Shown here: piece by piece, positions 48,060 to 57,599 of the stretch
How positions within the stretch are numbered: the stretch's first letter is position 1
Layout of the letters: every line of letters starts with the position of its first letter
Assembly (NCBI GenBank): GCA_023014335.1
Contig: JAECYW010000033.1
Coordinates: forward strand, 372,001-436,000
DNA from: Galerina marginata
Lineage: Eukaryota > Basidiomycota > Agaricomycetes > Agaricales > Galerinaceae
Direction: 5' to 3'
Length of the DNA: 64,000 nucleotides
Translations under genes and position numbers: made by a program
Notes under the pieces: model-generated
The model's database searches: none
Told to the model about the DNA's origin: nothing
Seen by the model: the letters and a program-made list of their open reading frames with translations, nothing else

Positions 48060-49439
48060 GCCAACACAGTGCGTGGCATGTATGTAGAAGTCCATTTTCA
48101 TTTTTTTCTTCTGAATTTAATTTGAGAAGTTGCGTACAAAACATACGTAGGATTTCCTGAGAAGGAAGTTCGCAGCACCGTATACGATGTGGGAGGAGCC
48201 AGTGACCAACGCAGTCGATTGTCGGGAGGGCGAGACAAATCAACTGGTTACGGTCGAGCAGCGGGGTGAGTGTAAGATGACACGAAGAGGATGGAGGTAT
48301 GTCATCAACGAAAACTGGATGGCGCATTTGCAACTCCCGCCGTACTGCGGCTTGATATCGACAATTTTGCTCGCCGTGTGCTTGCGGGATTTCGTGGTTG
48401 GCGGTGTTGCTTTTCCAAAGTGTCCTAGAATGCAGGTAGAATGCTCAGCAAACAGTATTTGTAGGTTCGTATGCCAATGCAGACACACCACGAGGAAGGG
48501 AGGTGCCAGATGTTGTAACTTGTTATTCGATCGGCTCGCAGCTGGCTTGGCGCTCGTGAACAAAGAACGGGATGGGGCCAAAGACGGATAGATATCTGCA
48601 TAGGTTGTGCTGTAGGGGCTAGTCTGAATTGTGAGGAGGCTGAAAAGAAAAGAGATAGATGCAGAGACGTACGGGCAGGCAACCCGCTATGGCATTTTCC
48701 TAACCTTATTCATAGTTGTGAACTTGTGGTAGTTTCGGTCGGCAGGCTCGAGGCCGAGGCCGTGGCATGCATGCCAAGAAGCTGGATGTAGTCCATGCCA
48801 GCATTATCAATCGTCACGAGCAAAGGTAGCACTCGACTTCAACGGCTCGGATGGCAAGCTGCAGAATGTACGCGAGATGTGGGGTGGTAAGCTGCGTGAC
48901 AAGGTCGTCGTCGGGAGGCCAGCCAAAGGCAGGAGAAGTCGAGATGAGCTGCGCAACAAGTTTATTATCGATAGGCTGAAGGGCAGGGGGCATCGAGCTT
49001 GAGGGGGAGGTTTGAGGCGCGGAGCGGGACAGGAAGGCACGGGTGTATTACCAACCCTTCATAGTAATGTTCCTGAGAAGTAAAGCAAGTTATTGGAGAG
49101 CAGTGATACGCAAAGAGTAAAATCATACCAAGGGTGCAGAGGAGTCGACTCGGAGCGGAGGAGGCAATTAATGGAGAGGAGTGCGAGGCGGATGTTGGAC
49201 AGAAGCACGGCGAAACCAAAAATAGATTCGGCGTTTGCGAATTTCATATCAAGTCCGATTAGGGATTTTGTGACCAAACCCCCGTCACTGCCATACATTC
49301 GTTGTAGAGCAATCCATTTTCAATTTGCCTCTTGCCATCCCGTGCGACGCCATACTACACTACGCGTCTTAAACCTCAGCTCTACTTTACAGTAAGCACA
49401 ATTATAATTCAGTTCGTTTGGAAGCCTGGTTAAAAAAAC
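48060..49439. other. Extra 1.4 kb between F-box 5 and its RNase H relic
   Basis: In other units RNase H-like sequence follows the F-box gene within about 0.4 kb, so this stretch is probably an insertion. Only short readings occur, e.g. plus-strand VREMWGGKLRDKVVVGRPAK near 48870-48920, with no family recognised. I could not find terminal repeats or a target duplication. Confidence 0.4.
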
Positions 49440-49740
49440 TGACAAGTTTATCCAGTTCGCACTTCAATCAACGCATTTTCCGACTCCTCCTTAGCACCCT
49501 CATCTCCTGAGCCGCTCTTTCTAATCCATTACTCATCCGATTCATTGTACAGTCCAGGATATCTTCAACCGCATTGCAGGCGCGTTCTGTCGCGCGGACA
49601 CCGACAACGCCTCCTTGGCACCATCGTTCCTTGCGTTTCCTTTTCGACACGGGATATACTCGATGACTTGCTGCCTGAAATCGACCCTGTCTTCTACATA
49701 AGCTGTGAGCCGGCCTTTCTTTCCTCTCACTGTCCTACCA
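49440..49740 (-). pseudogene. RNase H-like relic after F-box copy 5
   Basis: On the minus strand FRQQVIEYIPCRKGNARNDG-AKEAL matches FGQQVVIAYVQCRNGDVGND of the gene at 55363. Adjacent frames continue the C-terminal part with breaks. Confidence 0.65.
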
Positions 49741-49779
49741 TAATAATTCGGTTGGTAGGTCCGACAGCAACCTGCAGAT

Positions 49780-50330
49780 CATGGAACGCCTCGGATGATA
49801 CGAGAAAGGTTCCATTGAAGATGGCGGCATCGGAGGGTAAGACTGAAAGCGACGCTCTCGAACTGAAGTTATCTGAAAGTGTTCAAAGGATAAACAGGTT
49901 AGTCATTGGAATTGGCTGGTCCTGTATACATTATGTACTAACAGTGATGTCGTGCAATAGGCCGGAAATTTATAGACATGCTGAACGGCGTTGGAGTGTC
50001 GTATATTTGATAGAAAAGTGAGTTTTAGTTGTCGGTTAACTTAAGTCATGGAACTGATCACGCCGATTTCTAGGTGTAGGCCACCGCTCGTCGTACTTGG
50101 ACTCAAATACAACCTCAATGGTGTTGGCGTCAATTAACTTCAGTGGAGAGGTCACGTTGCCTCGTTACCGTGGCGAGGTTGAGTAAGATCCTACAGATTT
50201 CTTACTCTTGATCGGCCTTTGACTTTGATTGATCCTTGATAGGGAAACCGTACAGTTGGTAGCCTGAGGCCTCTGTTCTTCTGAGCCAGATGCCATCTAC
50301 GACATCGAAGCTTTGACGCATTTACCTGCA
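49780..50330 (+). pseudogene. Thioesterase relic upstream of F-box copy 6
   Basis: GGAAATTTATAGACATGCTG at 49964 equals the intron/exon border of the HGG exon of the thioesterase. It is followed in order by GTGAGTTTT, CCGCTCGTCGTACTTGGACT, TTGATCCTTGATAGGGAAAC and the final exon remnant. The HGG codons are deleted and several frames are broken. Confidence 0.72.
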
Positions 50331-50697
50331 CCGTGCTGTCACTGGGCTGGTAGATTCAAAAACGCAAAAGGGTTCATCAGAAGTCTACCAGGACTCACCC
50401 AAGTCCCTGAATCTCATGGCAAAATATCGATTGTGCAGACGAGAACATTGAGAAGGCTAAACCTGACCTCGATCTCACGGCAGGCAAAGAATATCAGTAC
50501 GTATGTCAATCGGTTTATTATAAATTGGGCAGATTGACAATGGTCATATTGTCTTCGCCCATCAGTTCACTTGTGACCCAAATTCAACTTCGCCGCCCTA
50601 ATCTCAAGGCGGTGCAGTTTCGCGTCTATGTTCAGCCTGATCACCGCCCGCCCAACTTCGGGAATGTGGTAACGTGGTCGGTCGGAAATAAAGCCTT

Positions 50698-50718
50698 TCT
50701 CTCTCTCTCTCTCTCTCT
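50698..50718. repeat. (TC)n microsatellite in the copy 6 5' leader
   Basis: About ten TC repeats end 15 nt before the F-box 6 start codon. The corresponding position of copies 1 and 5 lacks it. Confidence 0.85.
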
Positions 50719-50733
50719 TCACCACCTCACGAC

Positions 50734-52101
50734 ATGTCCTCGAGTTTCTCCCCCTTTTTGCACCTATCGCAGGAGGTTGTCGACCAGATCATCGATTTCC
50801 TTCTTTACACAGGCGAGCCTGAACTTGGAATATCAAACTTTTATGCCTGTGCACTGGTGTGCCGCTCATTTCGACAGCGCTCACAAAAGCACATATTCCA
50901 TTCGACAACAATTATTAACACCAGTAGCGCGGCTAGTTGTGAAGATAGAGTCGACTCATTCCATGGCATCTTGCAGGCGAATCCGCGGATCGCGTCTTAT
51001 GTTCGCCGGTTACACCTCGACATAGACTCGGCATCTGAATGGGCGGTTGATGATGCTGTGTTTCTCCAAATCATGAAGCTCGTCACGCGAAGTTGGGCAG
51101 TAGGGATGCGATTAGGATTATCCATCACCGGAGGGTGGGACAAGTTCCAATTTACGTGTAATCGAACGTTCGAAACGCGATTCGTCAAGCCGTTCGTCAC
51201 TCCCTTCATAACATCCCTCCACTTACAGGATGTGTTCAACGTTCCCGTCTCCTTGTTCGCACATTGCCCACTTCTGATAGAACTCAAGTTAATCAACGTG
51301 ACAGTTGAGGCTGTACGACCGCCTCATGCCATCGACATTAACCATTCCTTGCGCCCTCGACCCCGGGAATTTACATTCAAATACTGTGGGGATTCGATCC
51401 AGACTCTGGCGGAAGCTTATGTCGACTTCAGTCATTTGCACCGCCTTTTAGTTTCCGGCTATATTTCTGAGGAATTACAAAACACAAACCGCATTCTGGC
51501 CGCCTCTTCCAGCTCGTTGGAATGTCTGGAGCTTGCTTTCGGTACGCTCAGAGCTGCCAAATACCATTTAAACATTTTACTAAGCCAATTCCCATTAACA
51601 GAAGGACTTGACGCCAGACTTTCTGATGTGTACGATCTCGGCAGGGTCCCCAACCTCGCCTTTTTGTCTGTATCAACGATAACGCTCGCCAATAAAGACC
51701 ATTTCACAGACCTACGCAACTTTCTGCGCACAATCCTCAGTGGAGAAAACAAAATGAAGACGATTGTACTCGCTTTCAAGGGTTACCTAGAAGCTCCCTG
51801 GAGTCTTGCGGCATGCCTCTATCAACTTGAAACCGAGAGCTCCCTCAGTGCGGTGTTGGCAAAGATAGCCGAACGGGAACCGCTGATGGTGAAATTTAGG
51901 CTGGATATTAAAGTAGACTTTGGGGAATACTTTAGCGACGAAGAGGGAGAGGATGGGGAGAAATTCAAGGGAGATGCAGAGATCAAAAAAGAGGTGAATG
52001 AAGAGATGCCAATTTGGGTAACGAAAAATCTGGAGCTTATGACACAGTTAAGCTCGAACGTCTTCCTAGAGTACGATTACAAATTCAAATTTCCTCGATG
52101 A
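50734..52101 (+). CDS. F-box protein copy 6 (intact; in-frame 60-nt intron)
   Basis: The start at 50734 gives MSSSFSPFLHLSQEVVDQII and CALVCRSFRQRSQKHIFHST. The body closely follows copy 5: RPPHAIDINHSLRPRPREFT, VYDLGRVPNLAFLSVSTITL, NKMKTIVLAFKGYLEAPWSL, AVLAKIAEREPLMVKFRLDI and NEEMPIWVTKNLELMTQLSS. Genomic DNA reads open for 455 codons, but bases 51542-51601 are exactly the intron of the paralogues (GTACGC...TTACTAAG...TTAACAG, phase 1). Here it is 60 nt long with no stop, so both spliced (435 residues) and retained (455) products are possible. The 3' half is repeated in inverted orientation at the right end of the window. Confidence 0.88.
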   Translation: MSSSFSPFLHLSQEVVDQIIDFLLYTGEPELGISNFYACALVCRSFRQRSQKHIFHSTTIINTSSAASCEDRVDSFHGILQANPRIASYVRRLHLDIDSASEWAVDDAVFLQIMKLVTRSWAVGMRLGLSITGGWDKFQFTCNRTFETRFVKPFVTPFITSLHLQDVFNVPVSLFAHCPLLIELKLINVTVEAVRPPHAIDINHSLRPRPREFTFKYCGDSIQTLAEAYVDFSHLHRLLVSGYISEELQNTNRILAASSSSLECLELAFGTLRAAKYHLNILLSQFPLTEGLDARLSDVYDLGRVPNLAFLSVSTITLANKDHFTDLRNFLRTILSGENKMKTIVLAFKGYLEAPWSLAACLYQLETESSLSAVLAKIAEREPLMVKFRLDIKVDFGEYFSDEEGEDGEKFKGDAEIKKEVNEEMPIWVTKNLELMTQLSSNVFLEYDYKFKFPR

Positions 52102-52217
52102 ATAACTACATGATATTGTAGTTCTACTATCCTCAGAATTTGACTATGGTCATTGAGAGGACTGGAAAATTGAAATAACCAACTGTTCTCCAGATCCAAA
52201 CTGAGTCCCTAAATTTT

Positions 52218-52244
52218 GTGTCAAGCGATAGTCACCTGATCGTC
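52218..52244 (+). promoter_or_regulatory. Shared F-box upstream motif (copy 7)
   Basis: GTGTCAAGCGATAGTCACC-TGATCGT ends 62 nt before the copy 7 start, preceded by the same AACTGTTCTCCA...CCTAAATTT context as copy 4. Confidence 0.6.
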
Positions 52245-52306
52245 CATAACAAGGTCTCGATTTTAAGATGCCCAATCACTGTTTTTCCTTGCTCTTTCCC
52301 ATCATC

Positions 52307-53606
52307 ATGACACCTCCAGGTTTTGCCCCATTTTCGCATCTCTCGCAGGAACTCGTCGACGAGATCGTCGATGCACTTCTTGATACGCAGGAAAGCGACC
52401 TCAATATATCACACGTTTGCGCCTACGCATTGGTGTGCCGCTCCTTTCGACATCGTGCTCAGAAATATATATTTTGTTCGATATCAGTTTTAGGCCCCAG
52501 AACCGAAGCAAGCTGTCGGGAGAGAGTAGACTCTTTCCACGAAATATTGCAGAAGAACCCTCAGATCGCATCCTACATTCGCAGGCTGCGCTTCGATATG
52601 GACGACACGGTTAAATGGGTCTTCGAGGATCCTTTATTCCTCCAGATCATGGAACTTGTTACCAAAACCTGGGTGATGGGGACAAAATTGGAATTTTCCA
52701 TCTTTGCATGGTCGGAGGATTTCCATTTTACAAATAATCGAACATTTGAAACTTGATTCGTCAAGCCGTTCGTCACTCCTTTCATCACGTCGCTCGATTT
52801 ACACTATGTGTACGACGTTCCGCTCACCCTGTTTTCTCATTGCCCGCATTTGGTGGATCTCTCTTTGATATGGGTTACAGTGGAAGCTTCAACTCGGTTT
52901 AATGACATTGCTGTTGACCGATCCTTACGCTCTCGACCACATAACTTTACGTTCGAATCATTGGATAAATCGTTCCGAGCGCTGTCAGCGACCTCCATTG
53001 ACTTCAGTCACTTGCAGTATCTTTCCGCCTCTGTTTATCTGTCGGACGAAATACCAGACCTGAACTTTATCCTCGAAGCCTCATCTAGCTCGCTAAAGTA
53101 TCTCGACCTCGAATTTGGTACGCTGATCATTCCCAAGTATCATTTGAACGCCATACTAAGTAAAGACCATAACAGAGGAACTTGAAGAACATCTTTCTGC
53201 TGTGTGGGATCTCAGCAGGATTCCCAACCTCGCTCAGTTGACCTTGTCTGTGGTTAACTTAGACACTGTCGACGATGAAGACCCATTCGCAGACCTGTGC
53301 AATCTGCTGCGGACATTTTGCAGTGAAACAACCAAAATAAAGACGATTGCCTTCGGCTTTATGGGAAAGCTCGACGCTTCCTGGAAGCTTTCGGCATACT
53401 TGGAAAAACTTGAAACCGGTCGCCCCCTTAGTACCGTGTTAGCCAAGATTGCCGAAAAGAAACCGCTGGAGGTAATAATTAGGTTGGATCTCACTGCTGA
53501 AGCGGAGAGAATAGAAGAGTTGGAGACTTGGACAGCGGACAATTCGCGGCTTATGAGACAGTTAAGTCCCAACGTTTCCCTAGAGTATGATTACAATTTG
53601 CATTAG
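52307..53606 (+). pseudogene. F-box protein copy 7 with premature stop
   Basis: The start at 52307 gives MTPPGFAPFSHLSQELVDEI, then YALVCRSFRHRAQKYIFCS. At 52754-52756 the codon after NNRTFET is TGA, where the paralogues have CGA (TFETRFVKPFVTPF). The same frame then continues with family sequence: FVKPFVTPFITSLDLHYVYD, LTLFSHCPHLVDLSLIWVTV, and the intron 53118-53175 (58 nt, phase 1). Exon 2 has HLSAVWDLSRIPNLAQLTLS, DEDPFADLCNLLRTFCSETT and LSPNVSLEYDYNLH, stopping at 53606. Only the single nonsense codon breaks it, so loss is recent, or the gene yields a 149-residue F-box-only product. Confidence 0.88.
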
Positions 53607-53825
53607 ACCTTTGTCCAGCAATGAACGTCTTTTCCTGTGTTTTTCTCAACGAAGTGATTGCGAAGGATTTCAGGCCCCAGTCCTTCAAAAAAAATAATTG
53701 TGCATTACAATTTTCGCCCCCTCGTGTAAATACATGCCTGCTTCGTCAAAGCCCTCTCCATGGTTGCCGATATGCCCTTTTGCTACCAGGACTCCTTTGA
53801 CTTCAATTCGACTTACCAATATTTC

Positions 53826-53862
53826 GCGTCAACCAAGTTGAACCAACGGTCACCTGATCGTT
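53826..53862 (+). promoter_or_regulatory. F-box upstream motif with small insertion (copy 8)
   Basis: GCGTCAA...GGTCACCTGATCGTTAC: the two halves of the copy 4/7 element are present but separated by extra bases. It ends 55 nt before the start codon. Confidence 0.45.
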
Positions 53863-53917
53863 ACAACACGCTTTAAATTCATCTGTTCAACAACATCTCT
53901 TTGCTTGCCTTCCCATC

Positions 53918-55239
53918 ATGTCTTCAAGTTTTGCCCCGTTTTCCCATCTCTCCCAGGAGCTTATAGACGAGATCATCGACTCGGTTCTCGATAGACCGGG
54001 TACAGCAATGATAAAACCCACAAAGTCCCACCTTTGCGCTTTAGCACTGGTGTGCAGCGGCTTCCGACACCGCGCACAGAAGCACATATTCTATTCGATG
54101 GAAATTTTAAGTCAGACAAGGCAGGCAAGTTATAGGGACGGAATCAACGCCTTACATGCCATCTTGCAGGAGAATCCCAAGATCGCTTCCTACGTTCGTT
54201 GGATACGCTTCCAAATCCACTCAAATCCTATCGGGTGGGCCTTTGATGATCCTTTGTTCCTTCAAATCATGGAGCTCATCACGAAAACCTGGGCGCAAGG
54301 GATGGAACTGTCGCTATCCATTTCTGGGTGGTCAGGCGATTCCCAGTTGTCTAACAATCGTTCCTTCGAAATGCGATTCGTCAAGCCATTTGTTACTCCA
54401 TTCATTACCTCTATCTACTTAACCTTTATACACAACATTCCGCTTTGCTTGGTCTCCCATTGCCCACATCTCAAGGAATTGACGTTGAATTCGGTGTCAA
54501 TGGAAGCAGCACGGCCGCTCAACGCCATGGCTATTGACAATTCCCTCCGCCCTCGACCCCAAAAGTTTACTTTTGAATCACATGGCGATACAATCCGATT
54601 CCTGACAGCAACATACATTGACTTCAGTCACTTGCAACAACTTACTGTTTCTGGCTATACTTCCCTTTTGGAAGAACTGCCGGACATAATGAGCATCCTC
54701 GATGCCTCTTCTAATTCGCTAGAGTGCCTAGAGCTCGAGTGTGGTACGCTGATCGTTCCCAATTGTCATTTAAAATCTTCTAAGCAACAATCGCAACAGT
54801 GGCAGTGGAAGGGCAACTTTCTACTTTCTATGATCTCAGCAGGATCCCCAACCTCGTCATATTATCCGTATCTGTGGTGGACCTGGACATCGTCGACTTA
54901 TTCACCGATCTTTGCAATCTGCTGCGTACAATCTCCAGCAGAAAAAATAAGCTGAAGACGATTGCACTCGGCTTCGAGGGAATTATAGATATTCCGTCGA
55001 GCCTCGAGGGATATTTGACTAGACTTGAAACTGGGCGTCCCCTCAGCACAGCGCTAGGAGAAATAGCTGGGCGGGAACAGCTAGAGGTAAAAATTGGACT
55101 GGAAATTCTGTTGAACGACAGTAGGGAAATGACAGGGAAGCGGAAAGAGGAGATGGAGCGTTGGGTGGCCAAAAATGTGGGCCTCATGGCAAAATTTAGT
55201 TCAAATATTTCCCTAGTGTTTAACTACGATTTCATCTGA
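53918..55239 (+). CDS. F-box protein copy 8, intact
   Basis: The start at 53918 gives MSSSFAPFSHLSQELIDEII, with ALALVCSGFRHRAQKHIFYS completing the F-box. It continues with AILQENPKIASYVRWIRFQI, DDPLFLQIMELITKTWAQGM, FVTPFITSIYLTFIHNIPLC and AMAIDNSLRPRPQKFTFESH. The intron is 54744-54799 (56 nt, phase 1). Exon 2 gives LSTFYDLSRIPNLVILSVSV, NKLKTIALGFEGIIDIPSSL, TRLETGRPLSTALGEIAGRE and EMERWVAKNVGLMAKFSSNI, ending FNYDFI at 55239. There are 421 residues with no break. It is followed within 130 bp by the most complete RNase H-like gene on the opposite strand, so the two are convergent. Confidence 0.87.
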
Positions 55240-55362
55240 ATGGTCGCATTAGAGAATGGCGGCATCTGTGCTTGTACAATTTACATCTTAACCTTGTGAC
55301 CAGAGAAACTAAACAAGATGAAAAAGGAGAGACACAAATGAGAGGACTACTACAATCTAGGT

Positions 55363-57194
55363 TTAAATCGGAAGCCTGTGTACCAAACTGACCAATTTAT
55401 CTTTGGTCCTCATCTCAATCAACACATTGTCCGTCACATCCTCTGGGCCAAGCACCTCCGTCTCCACAGTTTTTCTCCCCAGCCCAACAATCGTGCGGTT
55501 CAGCTGGCGCTCAAGGATCTCCTCAAGGGCATCCCAATCAGGTTCCTGTCGCTGCGCGACGGACGCCGCCCCAAGTTTCGCCAACGCCTTCGTACGGTCG
55601 TTCCCCACATCCCCATTCCGGCACTGAACGTAGGCGATGACGACTTGCTGCCCAAAGTTGGCCCTCGCTTCCAGGTATTTGGAGATGCACCTGAGGATGC
55701 CACGGTTTTTTACCGGCCGCCCGCTGCTGGTCTGCCAGTTGTTGGCTTTCCACACTTGGACTTGACCTTTAAAACCTGCATTTCAAGTTATTGGGTACGA
55801 CAAGAGAGAACAGCAAGACGGACTGACAAGATATACAGTAGTAAGACGTCGTCCTGATGAGGAGCGGCTTTTGTGTGATTTCAGTCGTCTCCAGGAGGCG
55901 TAGAATGGCCTGACGAACGCGAGTTTAGAGCAGGAACAACAATCACTAAAAAATGTCGACATACCAAGAGTTCAGCTTGTTGGCTTGTCTGCTTTCCGTA
56001 ACATCTCTCGGACAGGTTTCTAGAGAGATCGAACAAGTGACGGCTCAACCTGTATTTCCACTGAAAAAAACATCTGAACACCCACCTAGGGTCCTCACGC
56101 CCCCACCATACACCGAGACCTGCCTCTGCACTTGACCCACCGGTTCCAGTACAGAAACCAGCTGTATACGCGACATCCCACCCCGGATCGGCCGCAAGTG
56201 AAGGATCCGGAATTCCGGGTTCCAGACAGGGCGGTGGTGGTGCTAGTGCTGACGTTGATCCAACCTGGCTGCTGTCTTGTAGACGAGAAACGTCAGAACT
56301 CGGGCTACGAGCGGGAGAGCTTGAAGGCGGCGTTCGGGGCTGGGATTGGGGAATAGTATAAGGGGCATCTTTATACACTCTTAGTTCATAGGATATGAGA
56401 AGAGTTGGTTCGTGGCTTACATCTAGGTCCTCGAGATGCTGGTACTGGTACTGGGCTGACTGAGCGCACGTTTTGTGGGCGCAGGACATCAGAAGTTGGA
56501 GTTTGATGACGAGCTCGAGAGCTCGAGGCCGCAATTTGCGGTTGAGGGATATTATACGATGCATCTGTACTTCCTGTAAGTTATTGCAATGTGAGAGGAG
56601 CACATTCGTGGCCTACACCTAGGTGCCCGAGATGGTGATACTAATACTGGGCTAACTGACCCCAAATTTCGTAGACTCGGGGCATCGGAATTGGGGGGCG
56701 TTCGGTGACGAGCAGGAGAGCTTGAAGCCGCAACGTGTAGGTGAGGCATATTATACGGTGCATCTGTACGGCCTATAAGTTATCTAGATCTAGATGTGAG
56801 AGGAGTAGAGTCGTAGCTTACATCGAGGTCCACGAGATGCTGGTACCGGTACAGGACTGACTGAGCGCATATGTCGTGGACGCGGGGCAACAGGGAAAGG
56901 GGGTGTCCGATGACGAGCAGGAGAGCTCTGGCGCGCAGACTGAATCTGAGGTGGAGAATCGGCGTAAAGGGTATCTAAACGTGCTCTGAGTTGTGTGGAA
57001 CACGAGAGGAGAGGAATAGGCCTCACACATGGGAGGGGGCGTTTCAGGTCGCGGTATTTCCGCGGGAGCTGGTGCAATTGGCGCTGGTAAAGGTGCTGGG
57101 GTGCTTGGACTCGTGGTGGGGGCACTACTTCAGGCTCTCGGGCAAGCATATCGGCTAAAGGAACTCCGTAGGCGAAAAGCGCTGCTTCTTCCAT
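55363..57194 (-). CDS. RNase H1-like protein with repeat linker, catalytic acids lost
   Basis: The ATG at 57194 gives MEEAALFAYGVPLADMLARE, then a Pro/Ser-rich linker made of repeated exons (see 56280-56990). The RNase H-like domain follows: PGWDVAYTAGFCTGTGGSSA-EAGLGVWWG (56190-56080), RNLSERCYGKQTSQQAELL (56030-55960), a LIRTTS segment near 55850, WKANNWQTSSGRPVKNRGIL (55750) and NFGQQVVIAYVQCRNGDVGN with ALAKLGA. The C-terminal extension (LERQLNRTIVGLGRK...) ends at 55363. The fold motifs match cellular RNase HI, but catalytic Asp 1 (YTDG) is Ala, Asp 3 (TDS) is Thr and Asp 4 is Lys; Glu is kept. The loop His is also absent. It is probably unable to cleave RNA-DNA hybrids; it could bind them, or be a decaying copy. 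The exon chain is not fully phased. Confidence 0.6.
56280..56990 (-). repeat. Tandem exon-intron repeats, ~200 bp unit
   Basis: Three full units (about 56371-56571, 56572-56769 and 56770-56990) and one partial unit repeat with the same order: a Pro/Ser-rich coding stretch, then GT donor text. Translated copies read SSSRARHQTPTSDV, SSSPARHRTPPNSD and SSPARHRTPPFPVAP, two followed by SVSPVPVPASRGPR and one by a variant. The junction GCATCTGTAC marks unit ends on the plus strand. Confidence 0.75.
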
Positions 57195-57517
57195 CGAAAA
57201 AAATCTTTTGAATTTCGCGCCTGCGAAACCCTTAACCTGGCGTTCGCATTCGTGCCTATAAGAGATGGGTTACCACTCAACACTTCATGTTATGGAAGCC
57301 TGAATGTCGATTTACACACCATGAGTTGTACACCCCGGGCATCCTGCCTTTATTGACGGCGTAATACCCACCTTTTGGTCGGTTTGAGGGCATTTTGGCT
57401 TGATTTGAGCGCTTCTGCCTTGCGGTTCTTTATGGGTGAGGTGACAGGTACGTGGGTGGTGGTTGGCAATAAACAGACACGTCCTTGACATTGTCACGCC
57501 GGTAAGTACAAATAGAT

Positions 57518-57543
57518 GCGTCAAGCGAGAGTCACCTGATCGT
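57518..57543 (+). promoter_or_regulatory. Orphan copy of the F-box upstream motif
   Basis: GCGTCAAGCGAGAGTCACC-TGATCGT is present, but no F-box coding sequence follows in this window. It marks where another unit stood or was deleted. Confidence 0.55.
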
Positions 57544-57599
57544 GACGAGAAGTCGCGTCGTAATTGACACTCAGGCTGTCCGTACTATGCAAACCGAAC

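Noticed and set aside
54799..54955. Continuation of F-box copy 8 reading past the intron donor to 54955
   Set aside because: Unspliced read-through. The paralogue intron at 54744-54799 restores the family sequence.
55378..55857. 159-codon plus-strand reading
   Set aside because: Antisense of the RNase H-like gene, whose minus frame carries the domain motifs.
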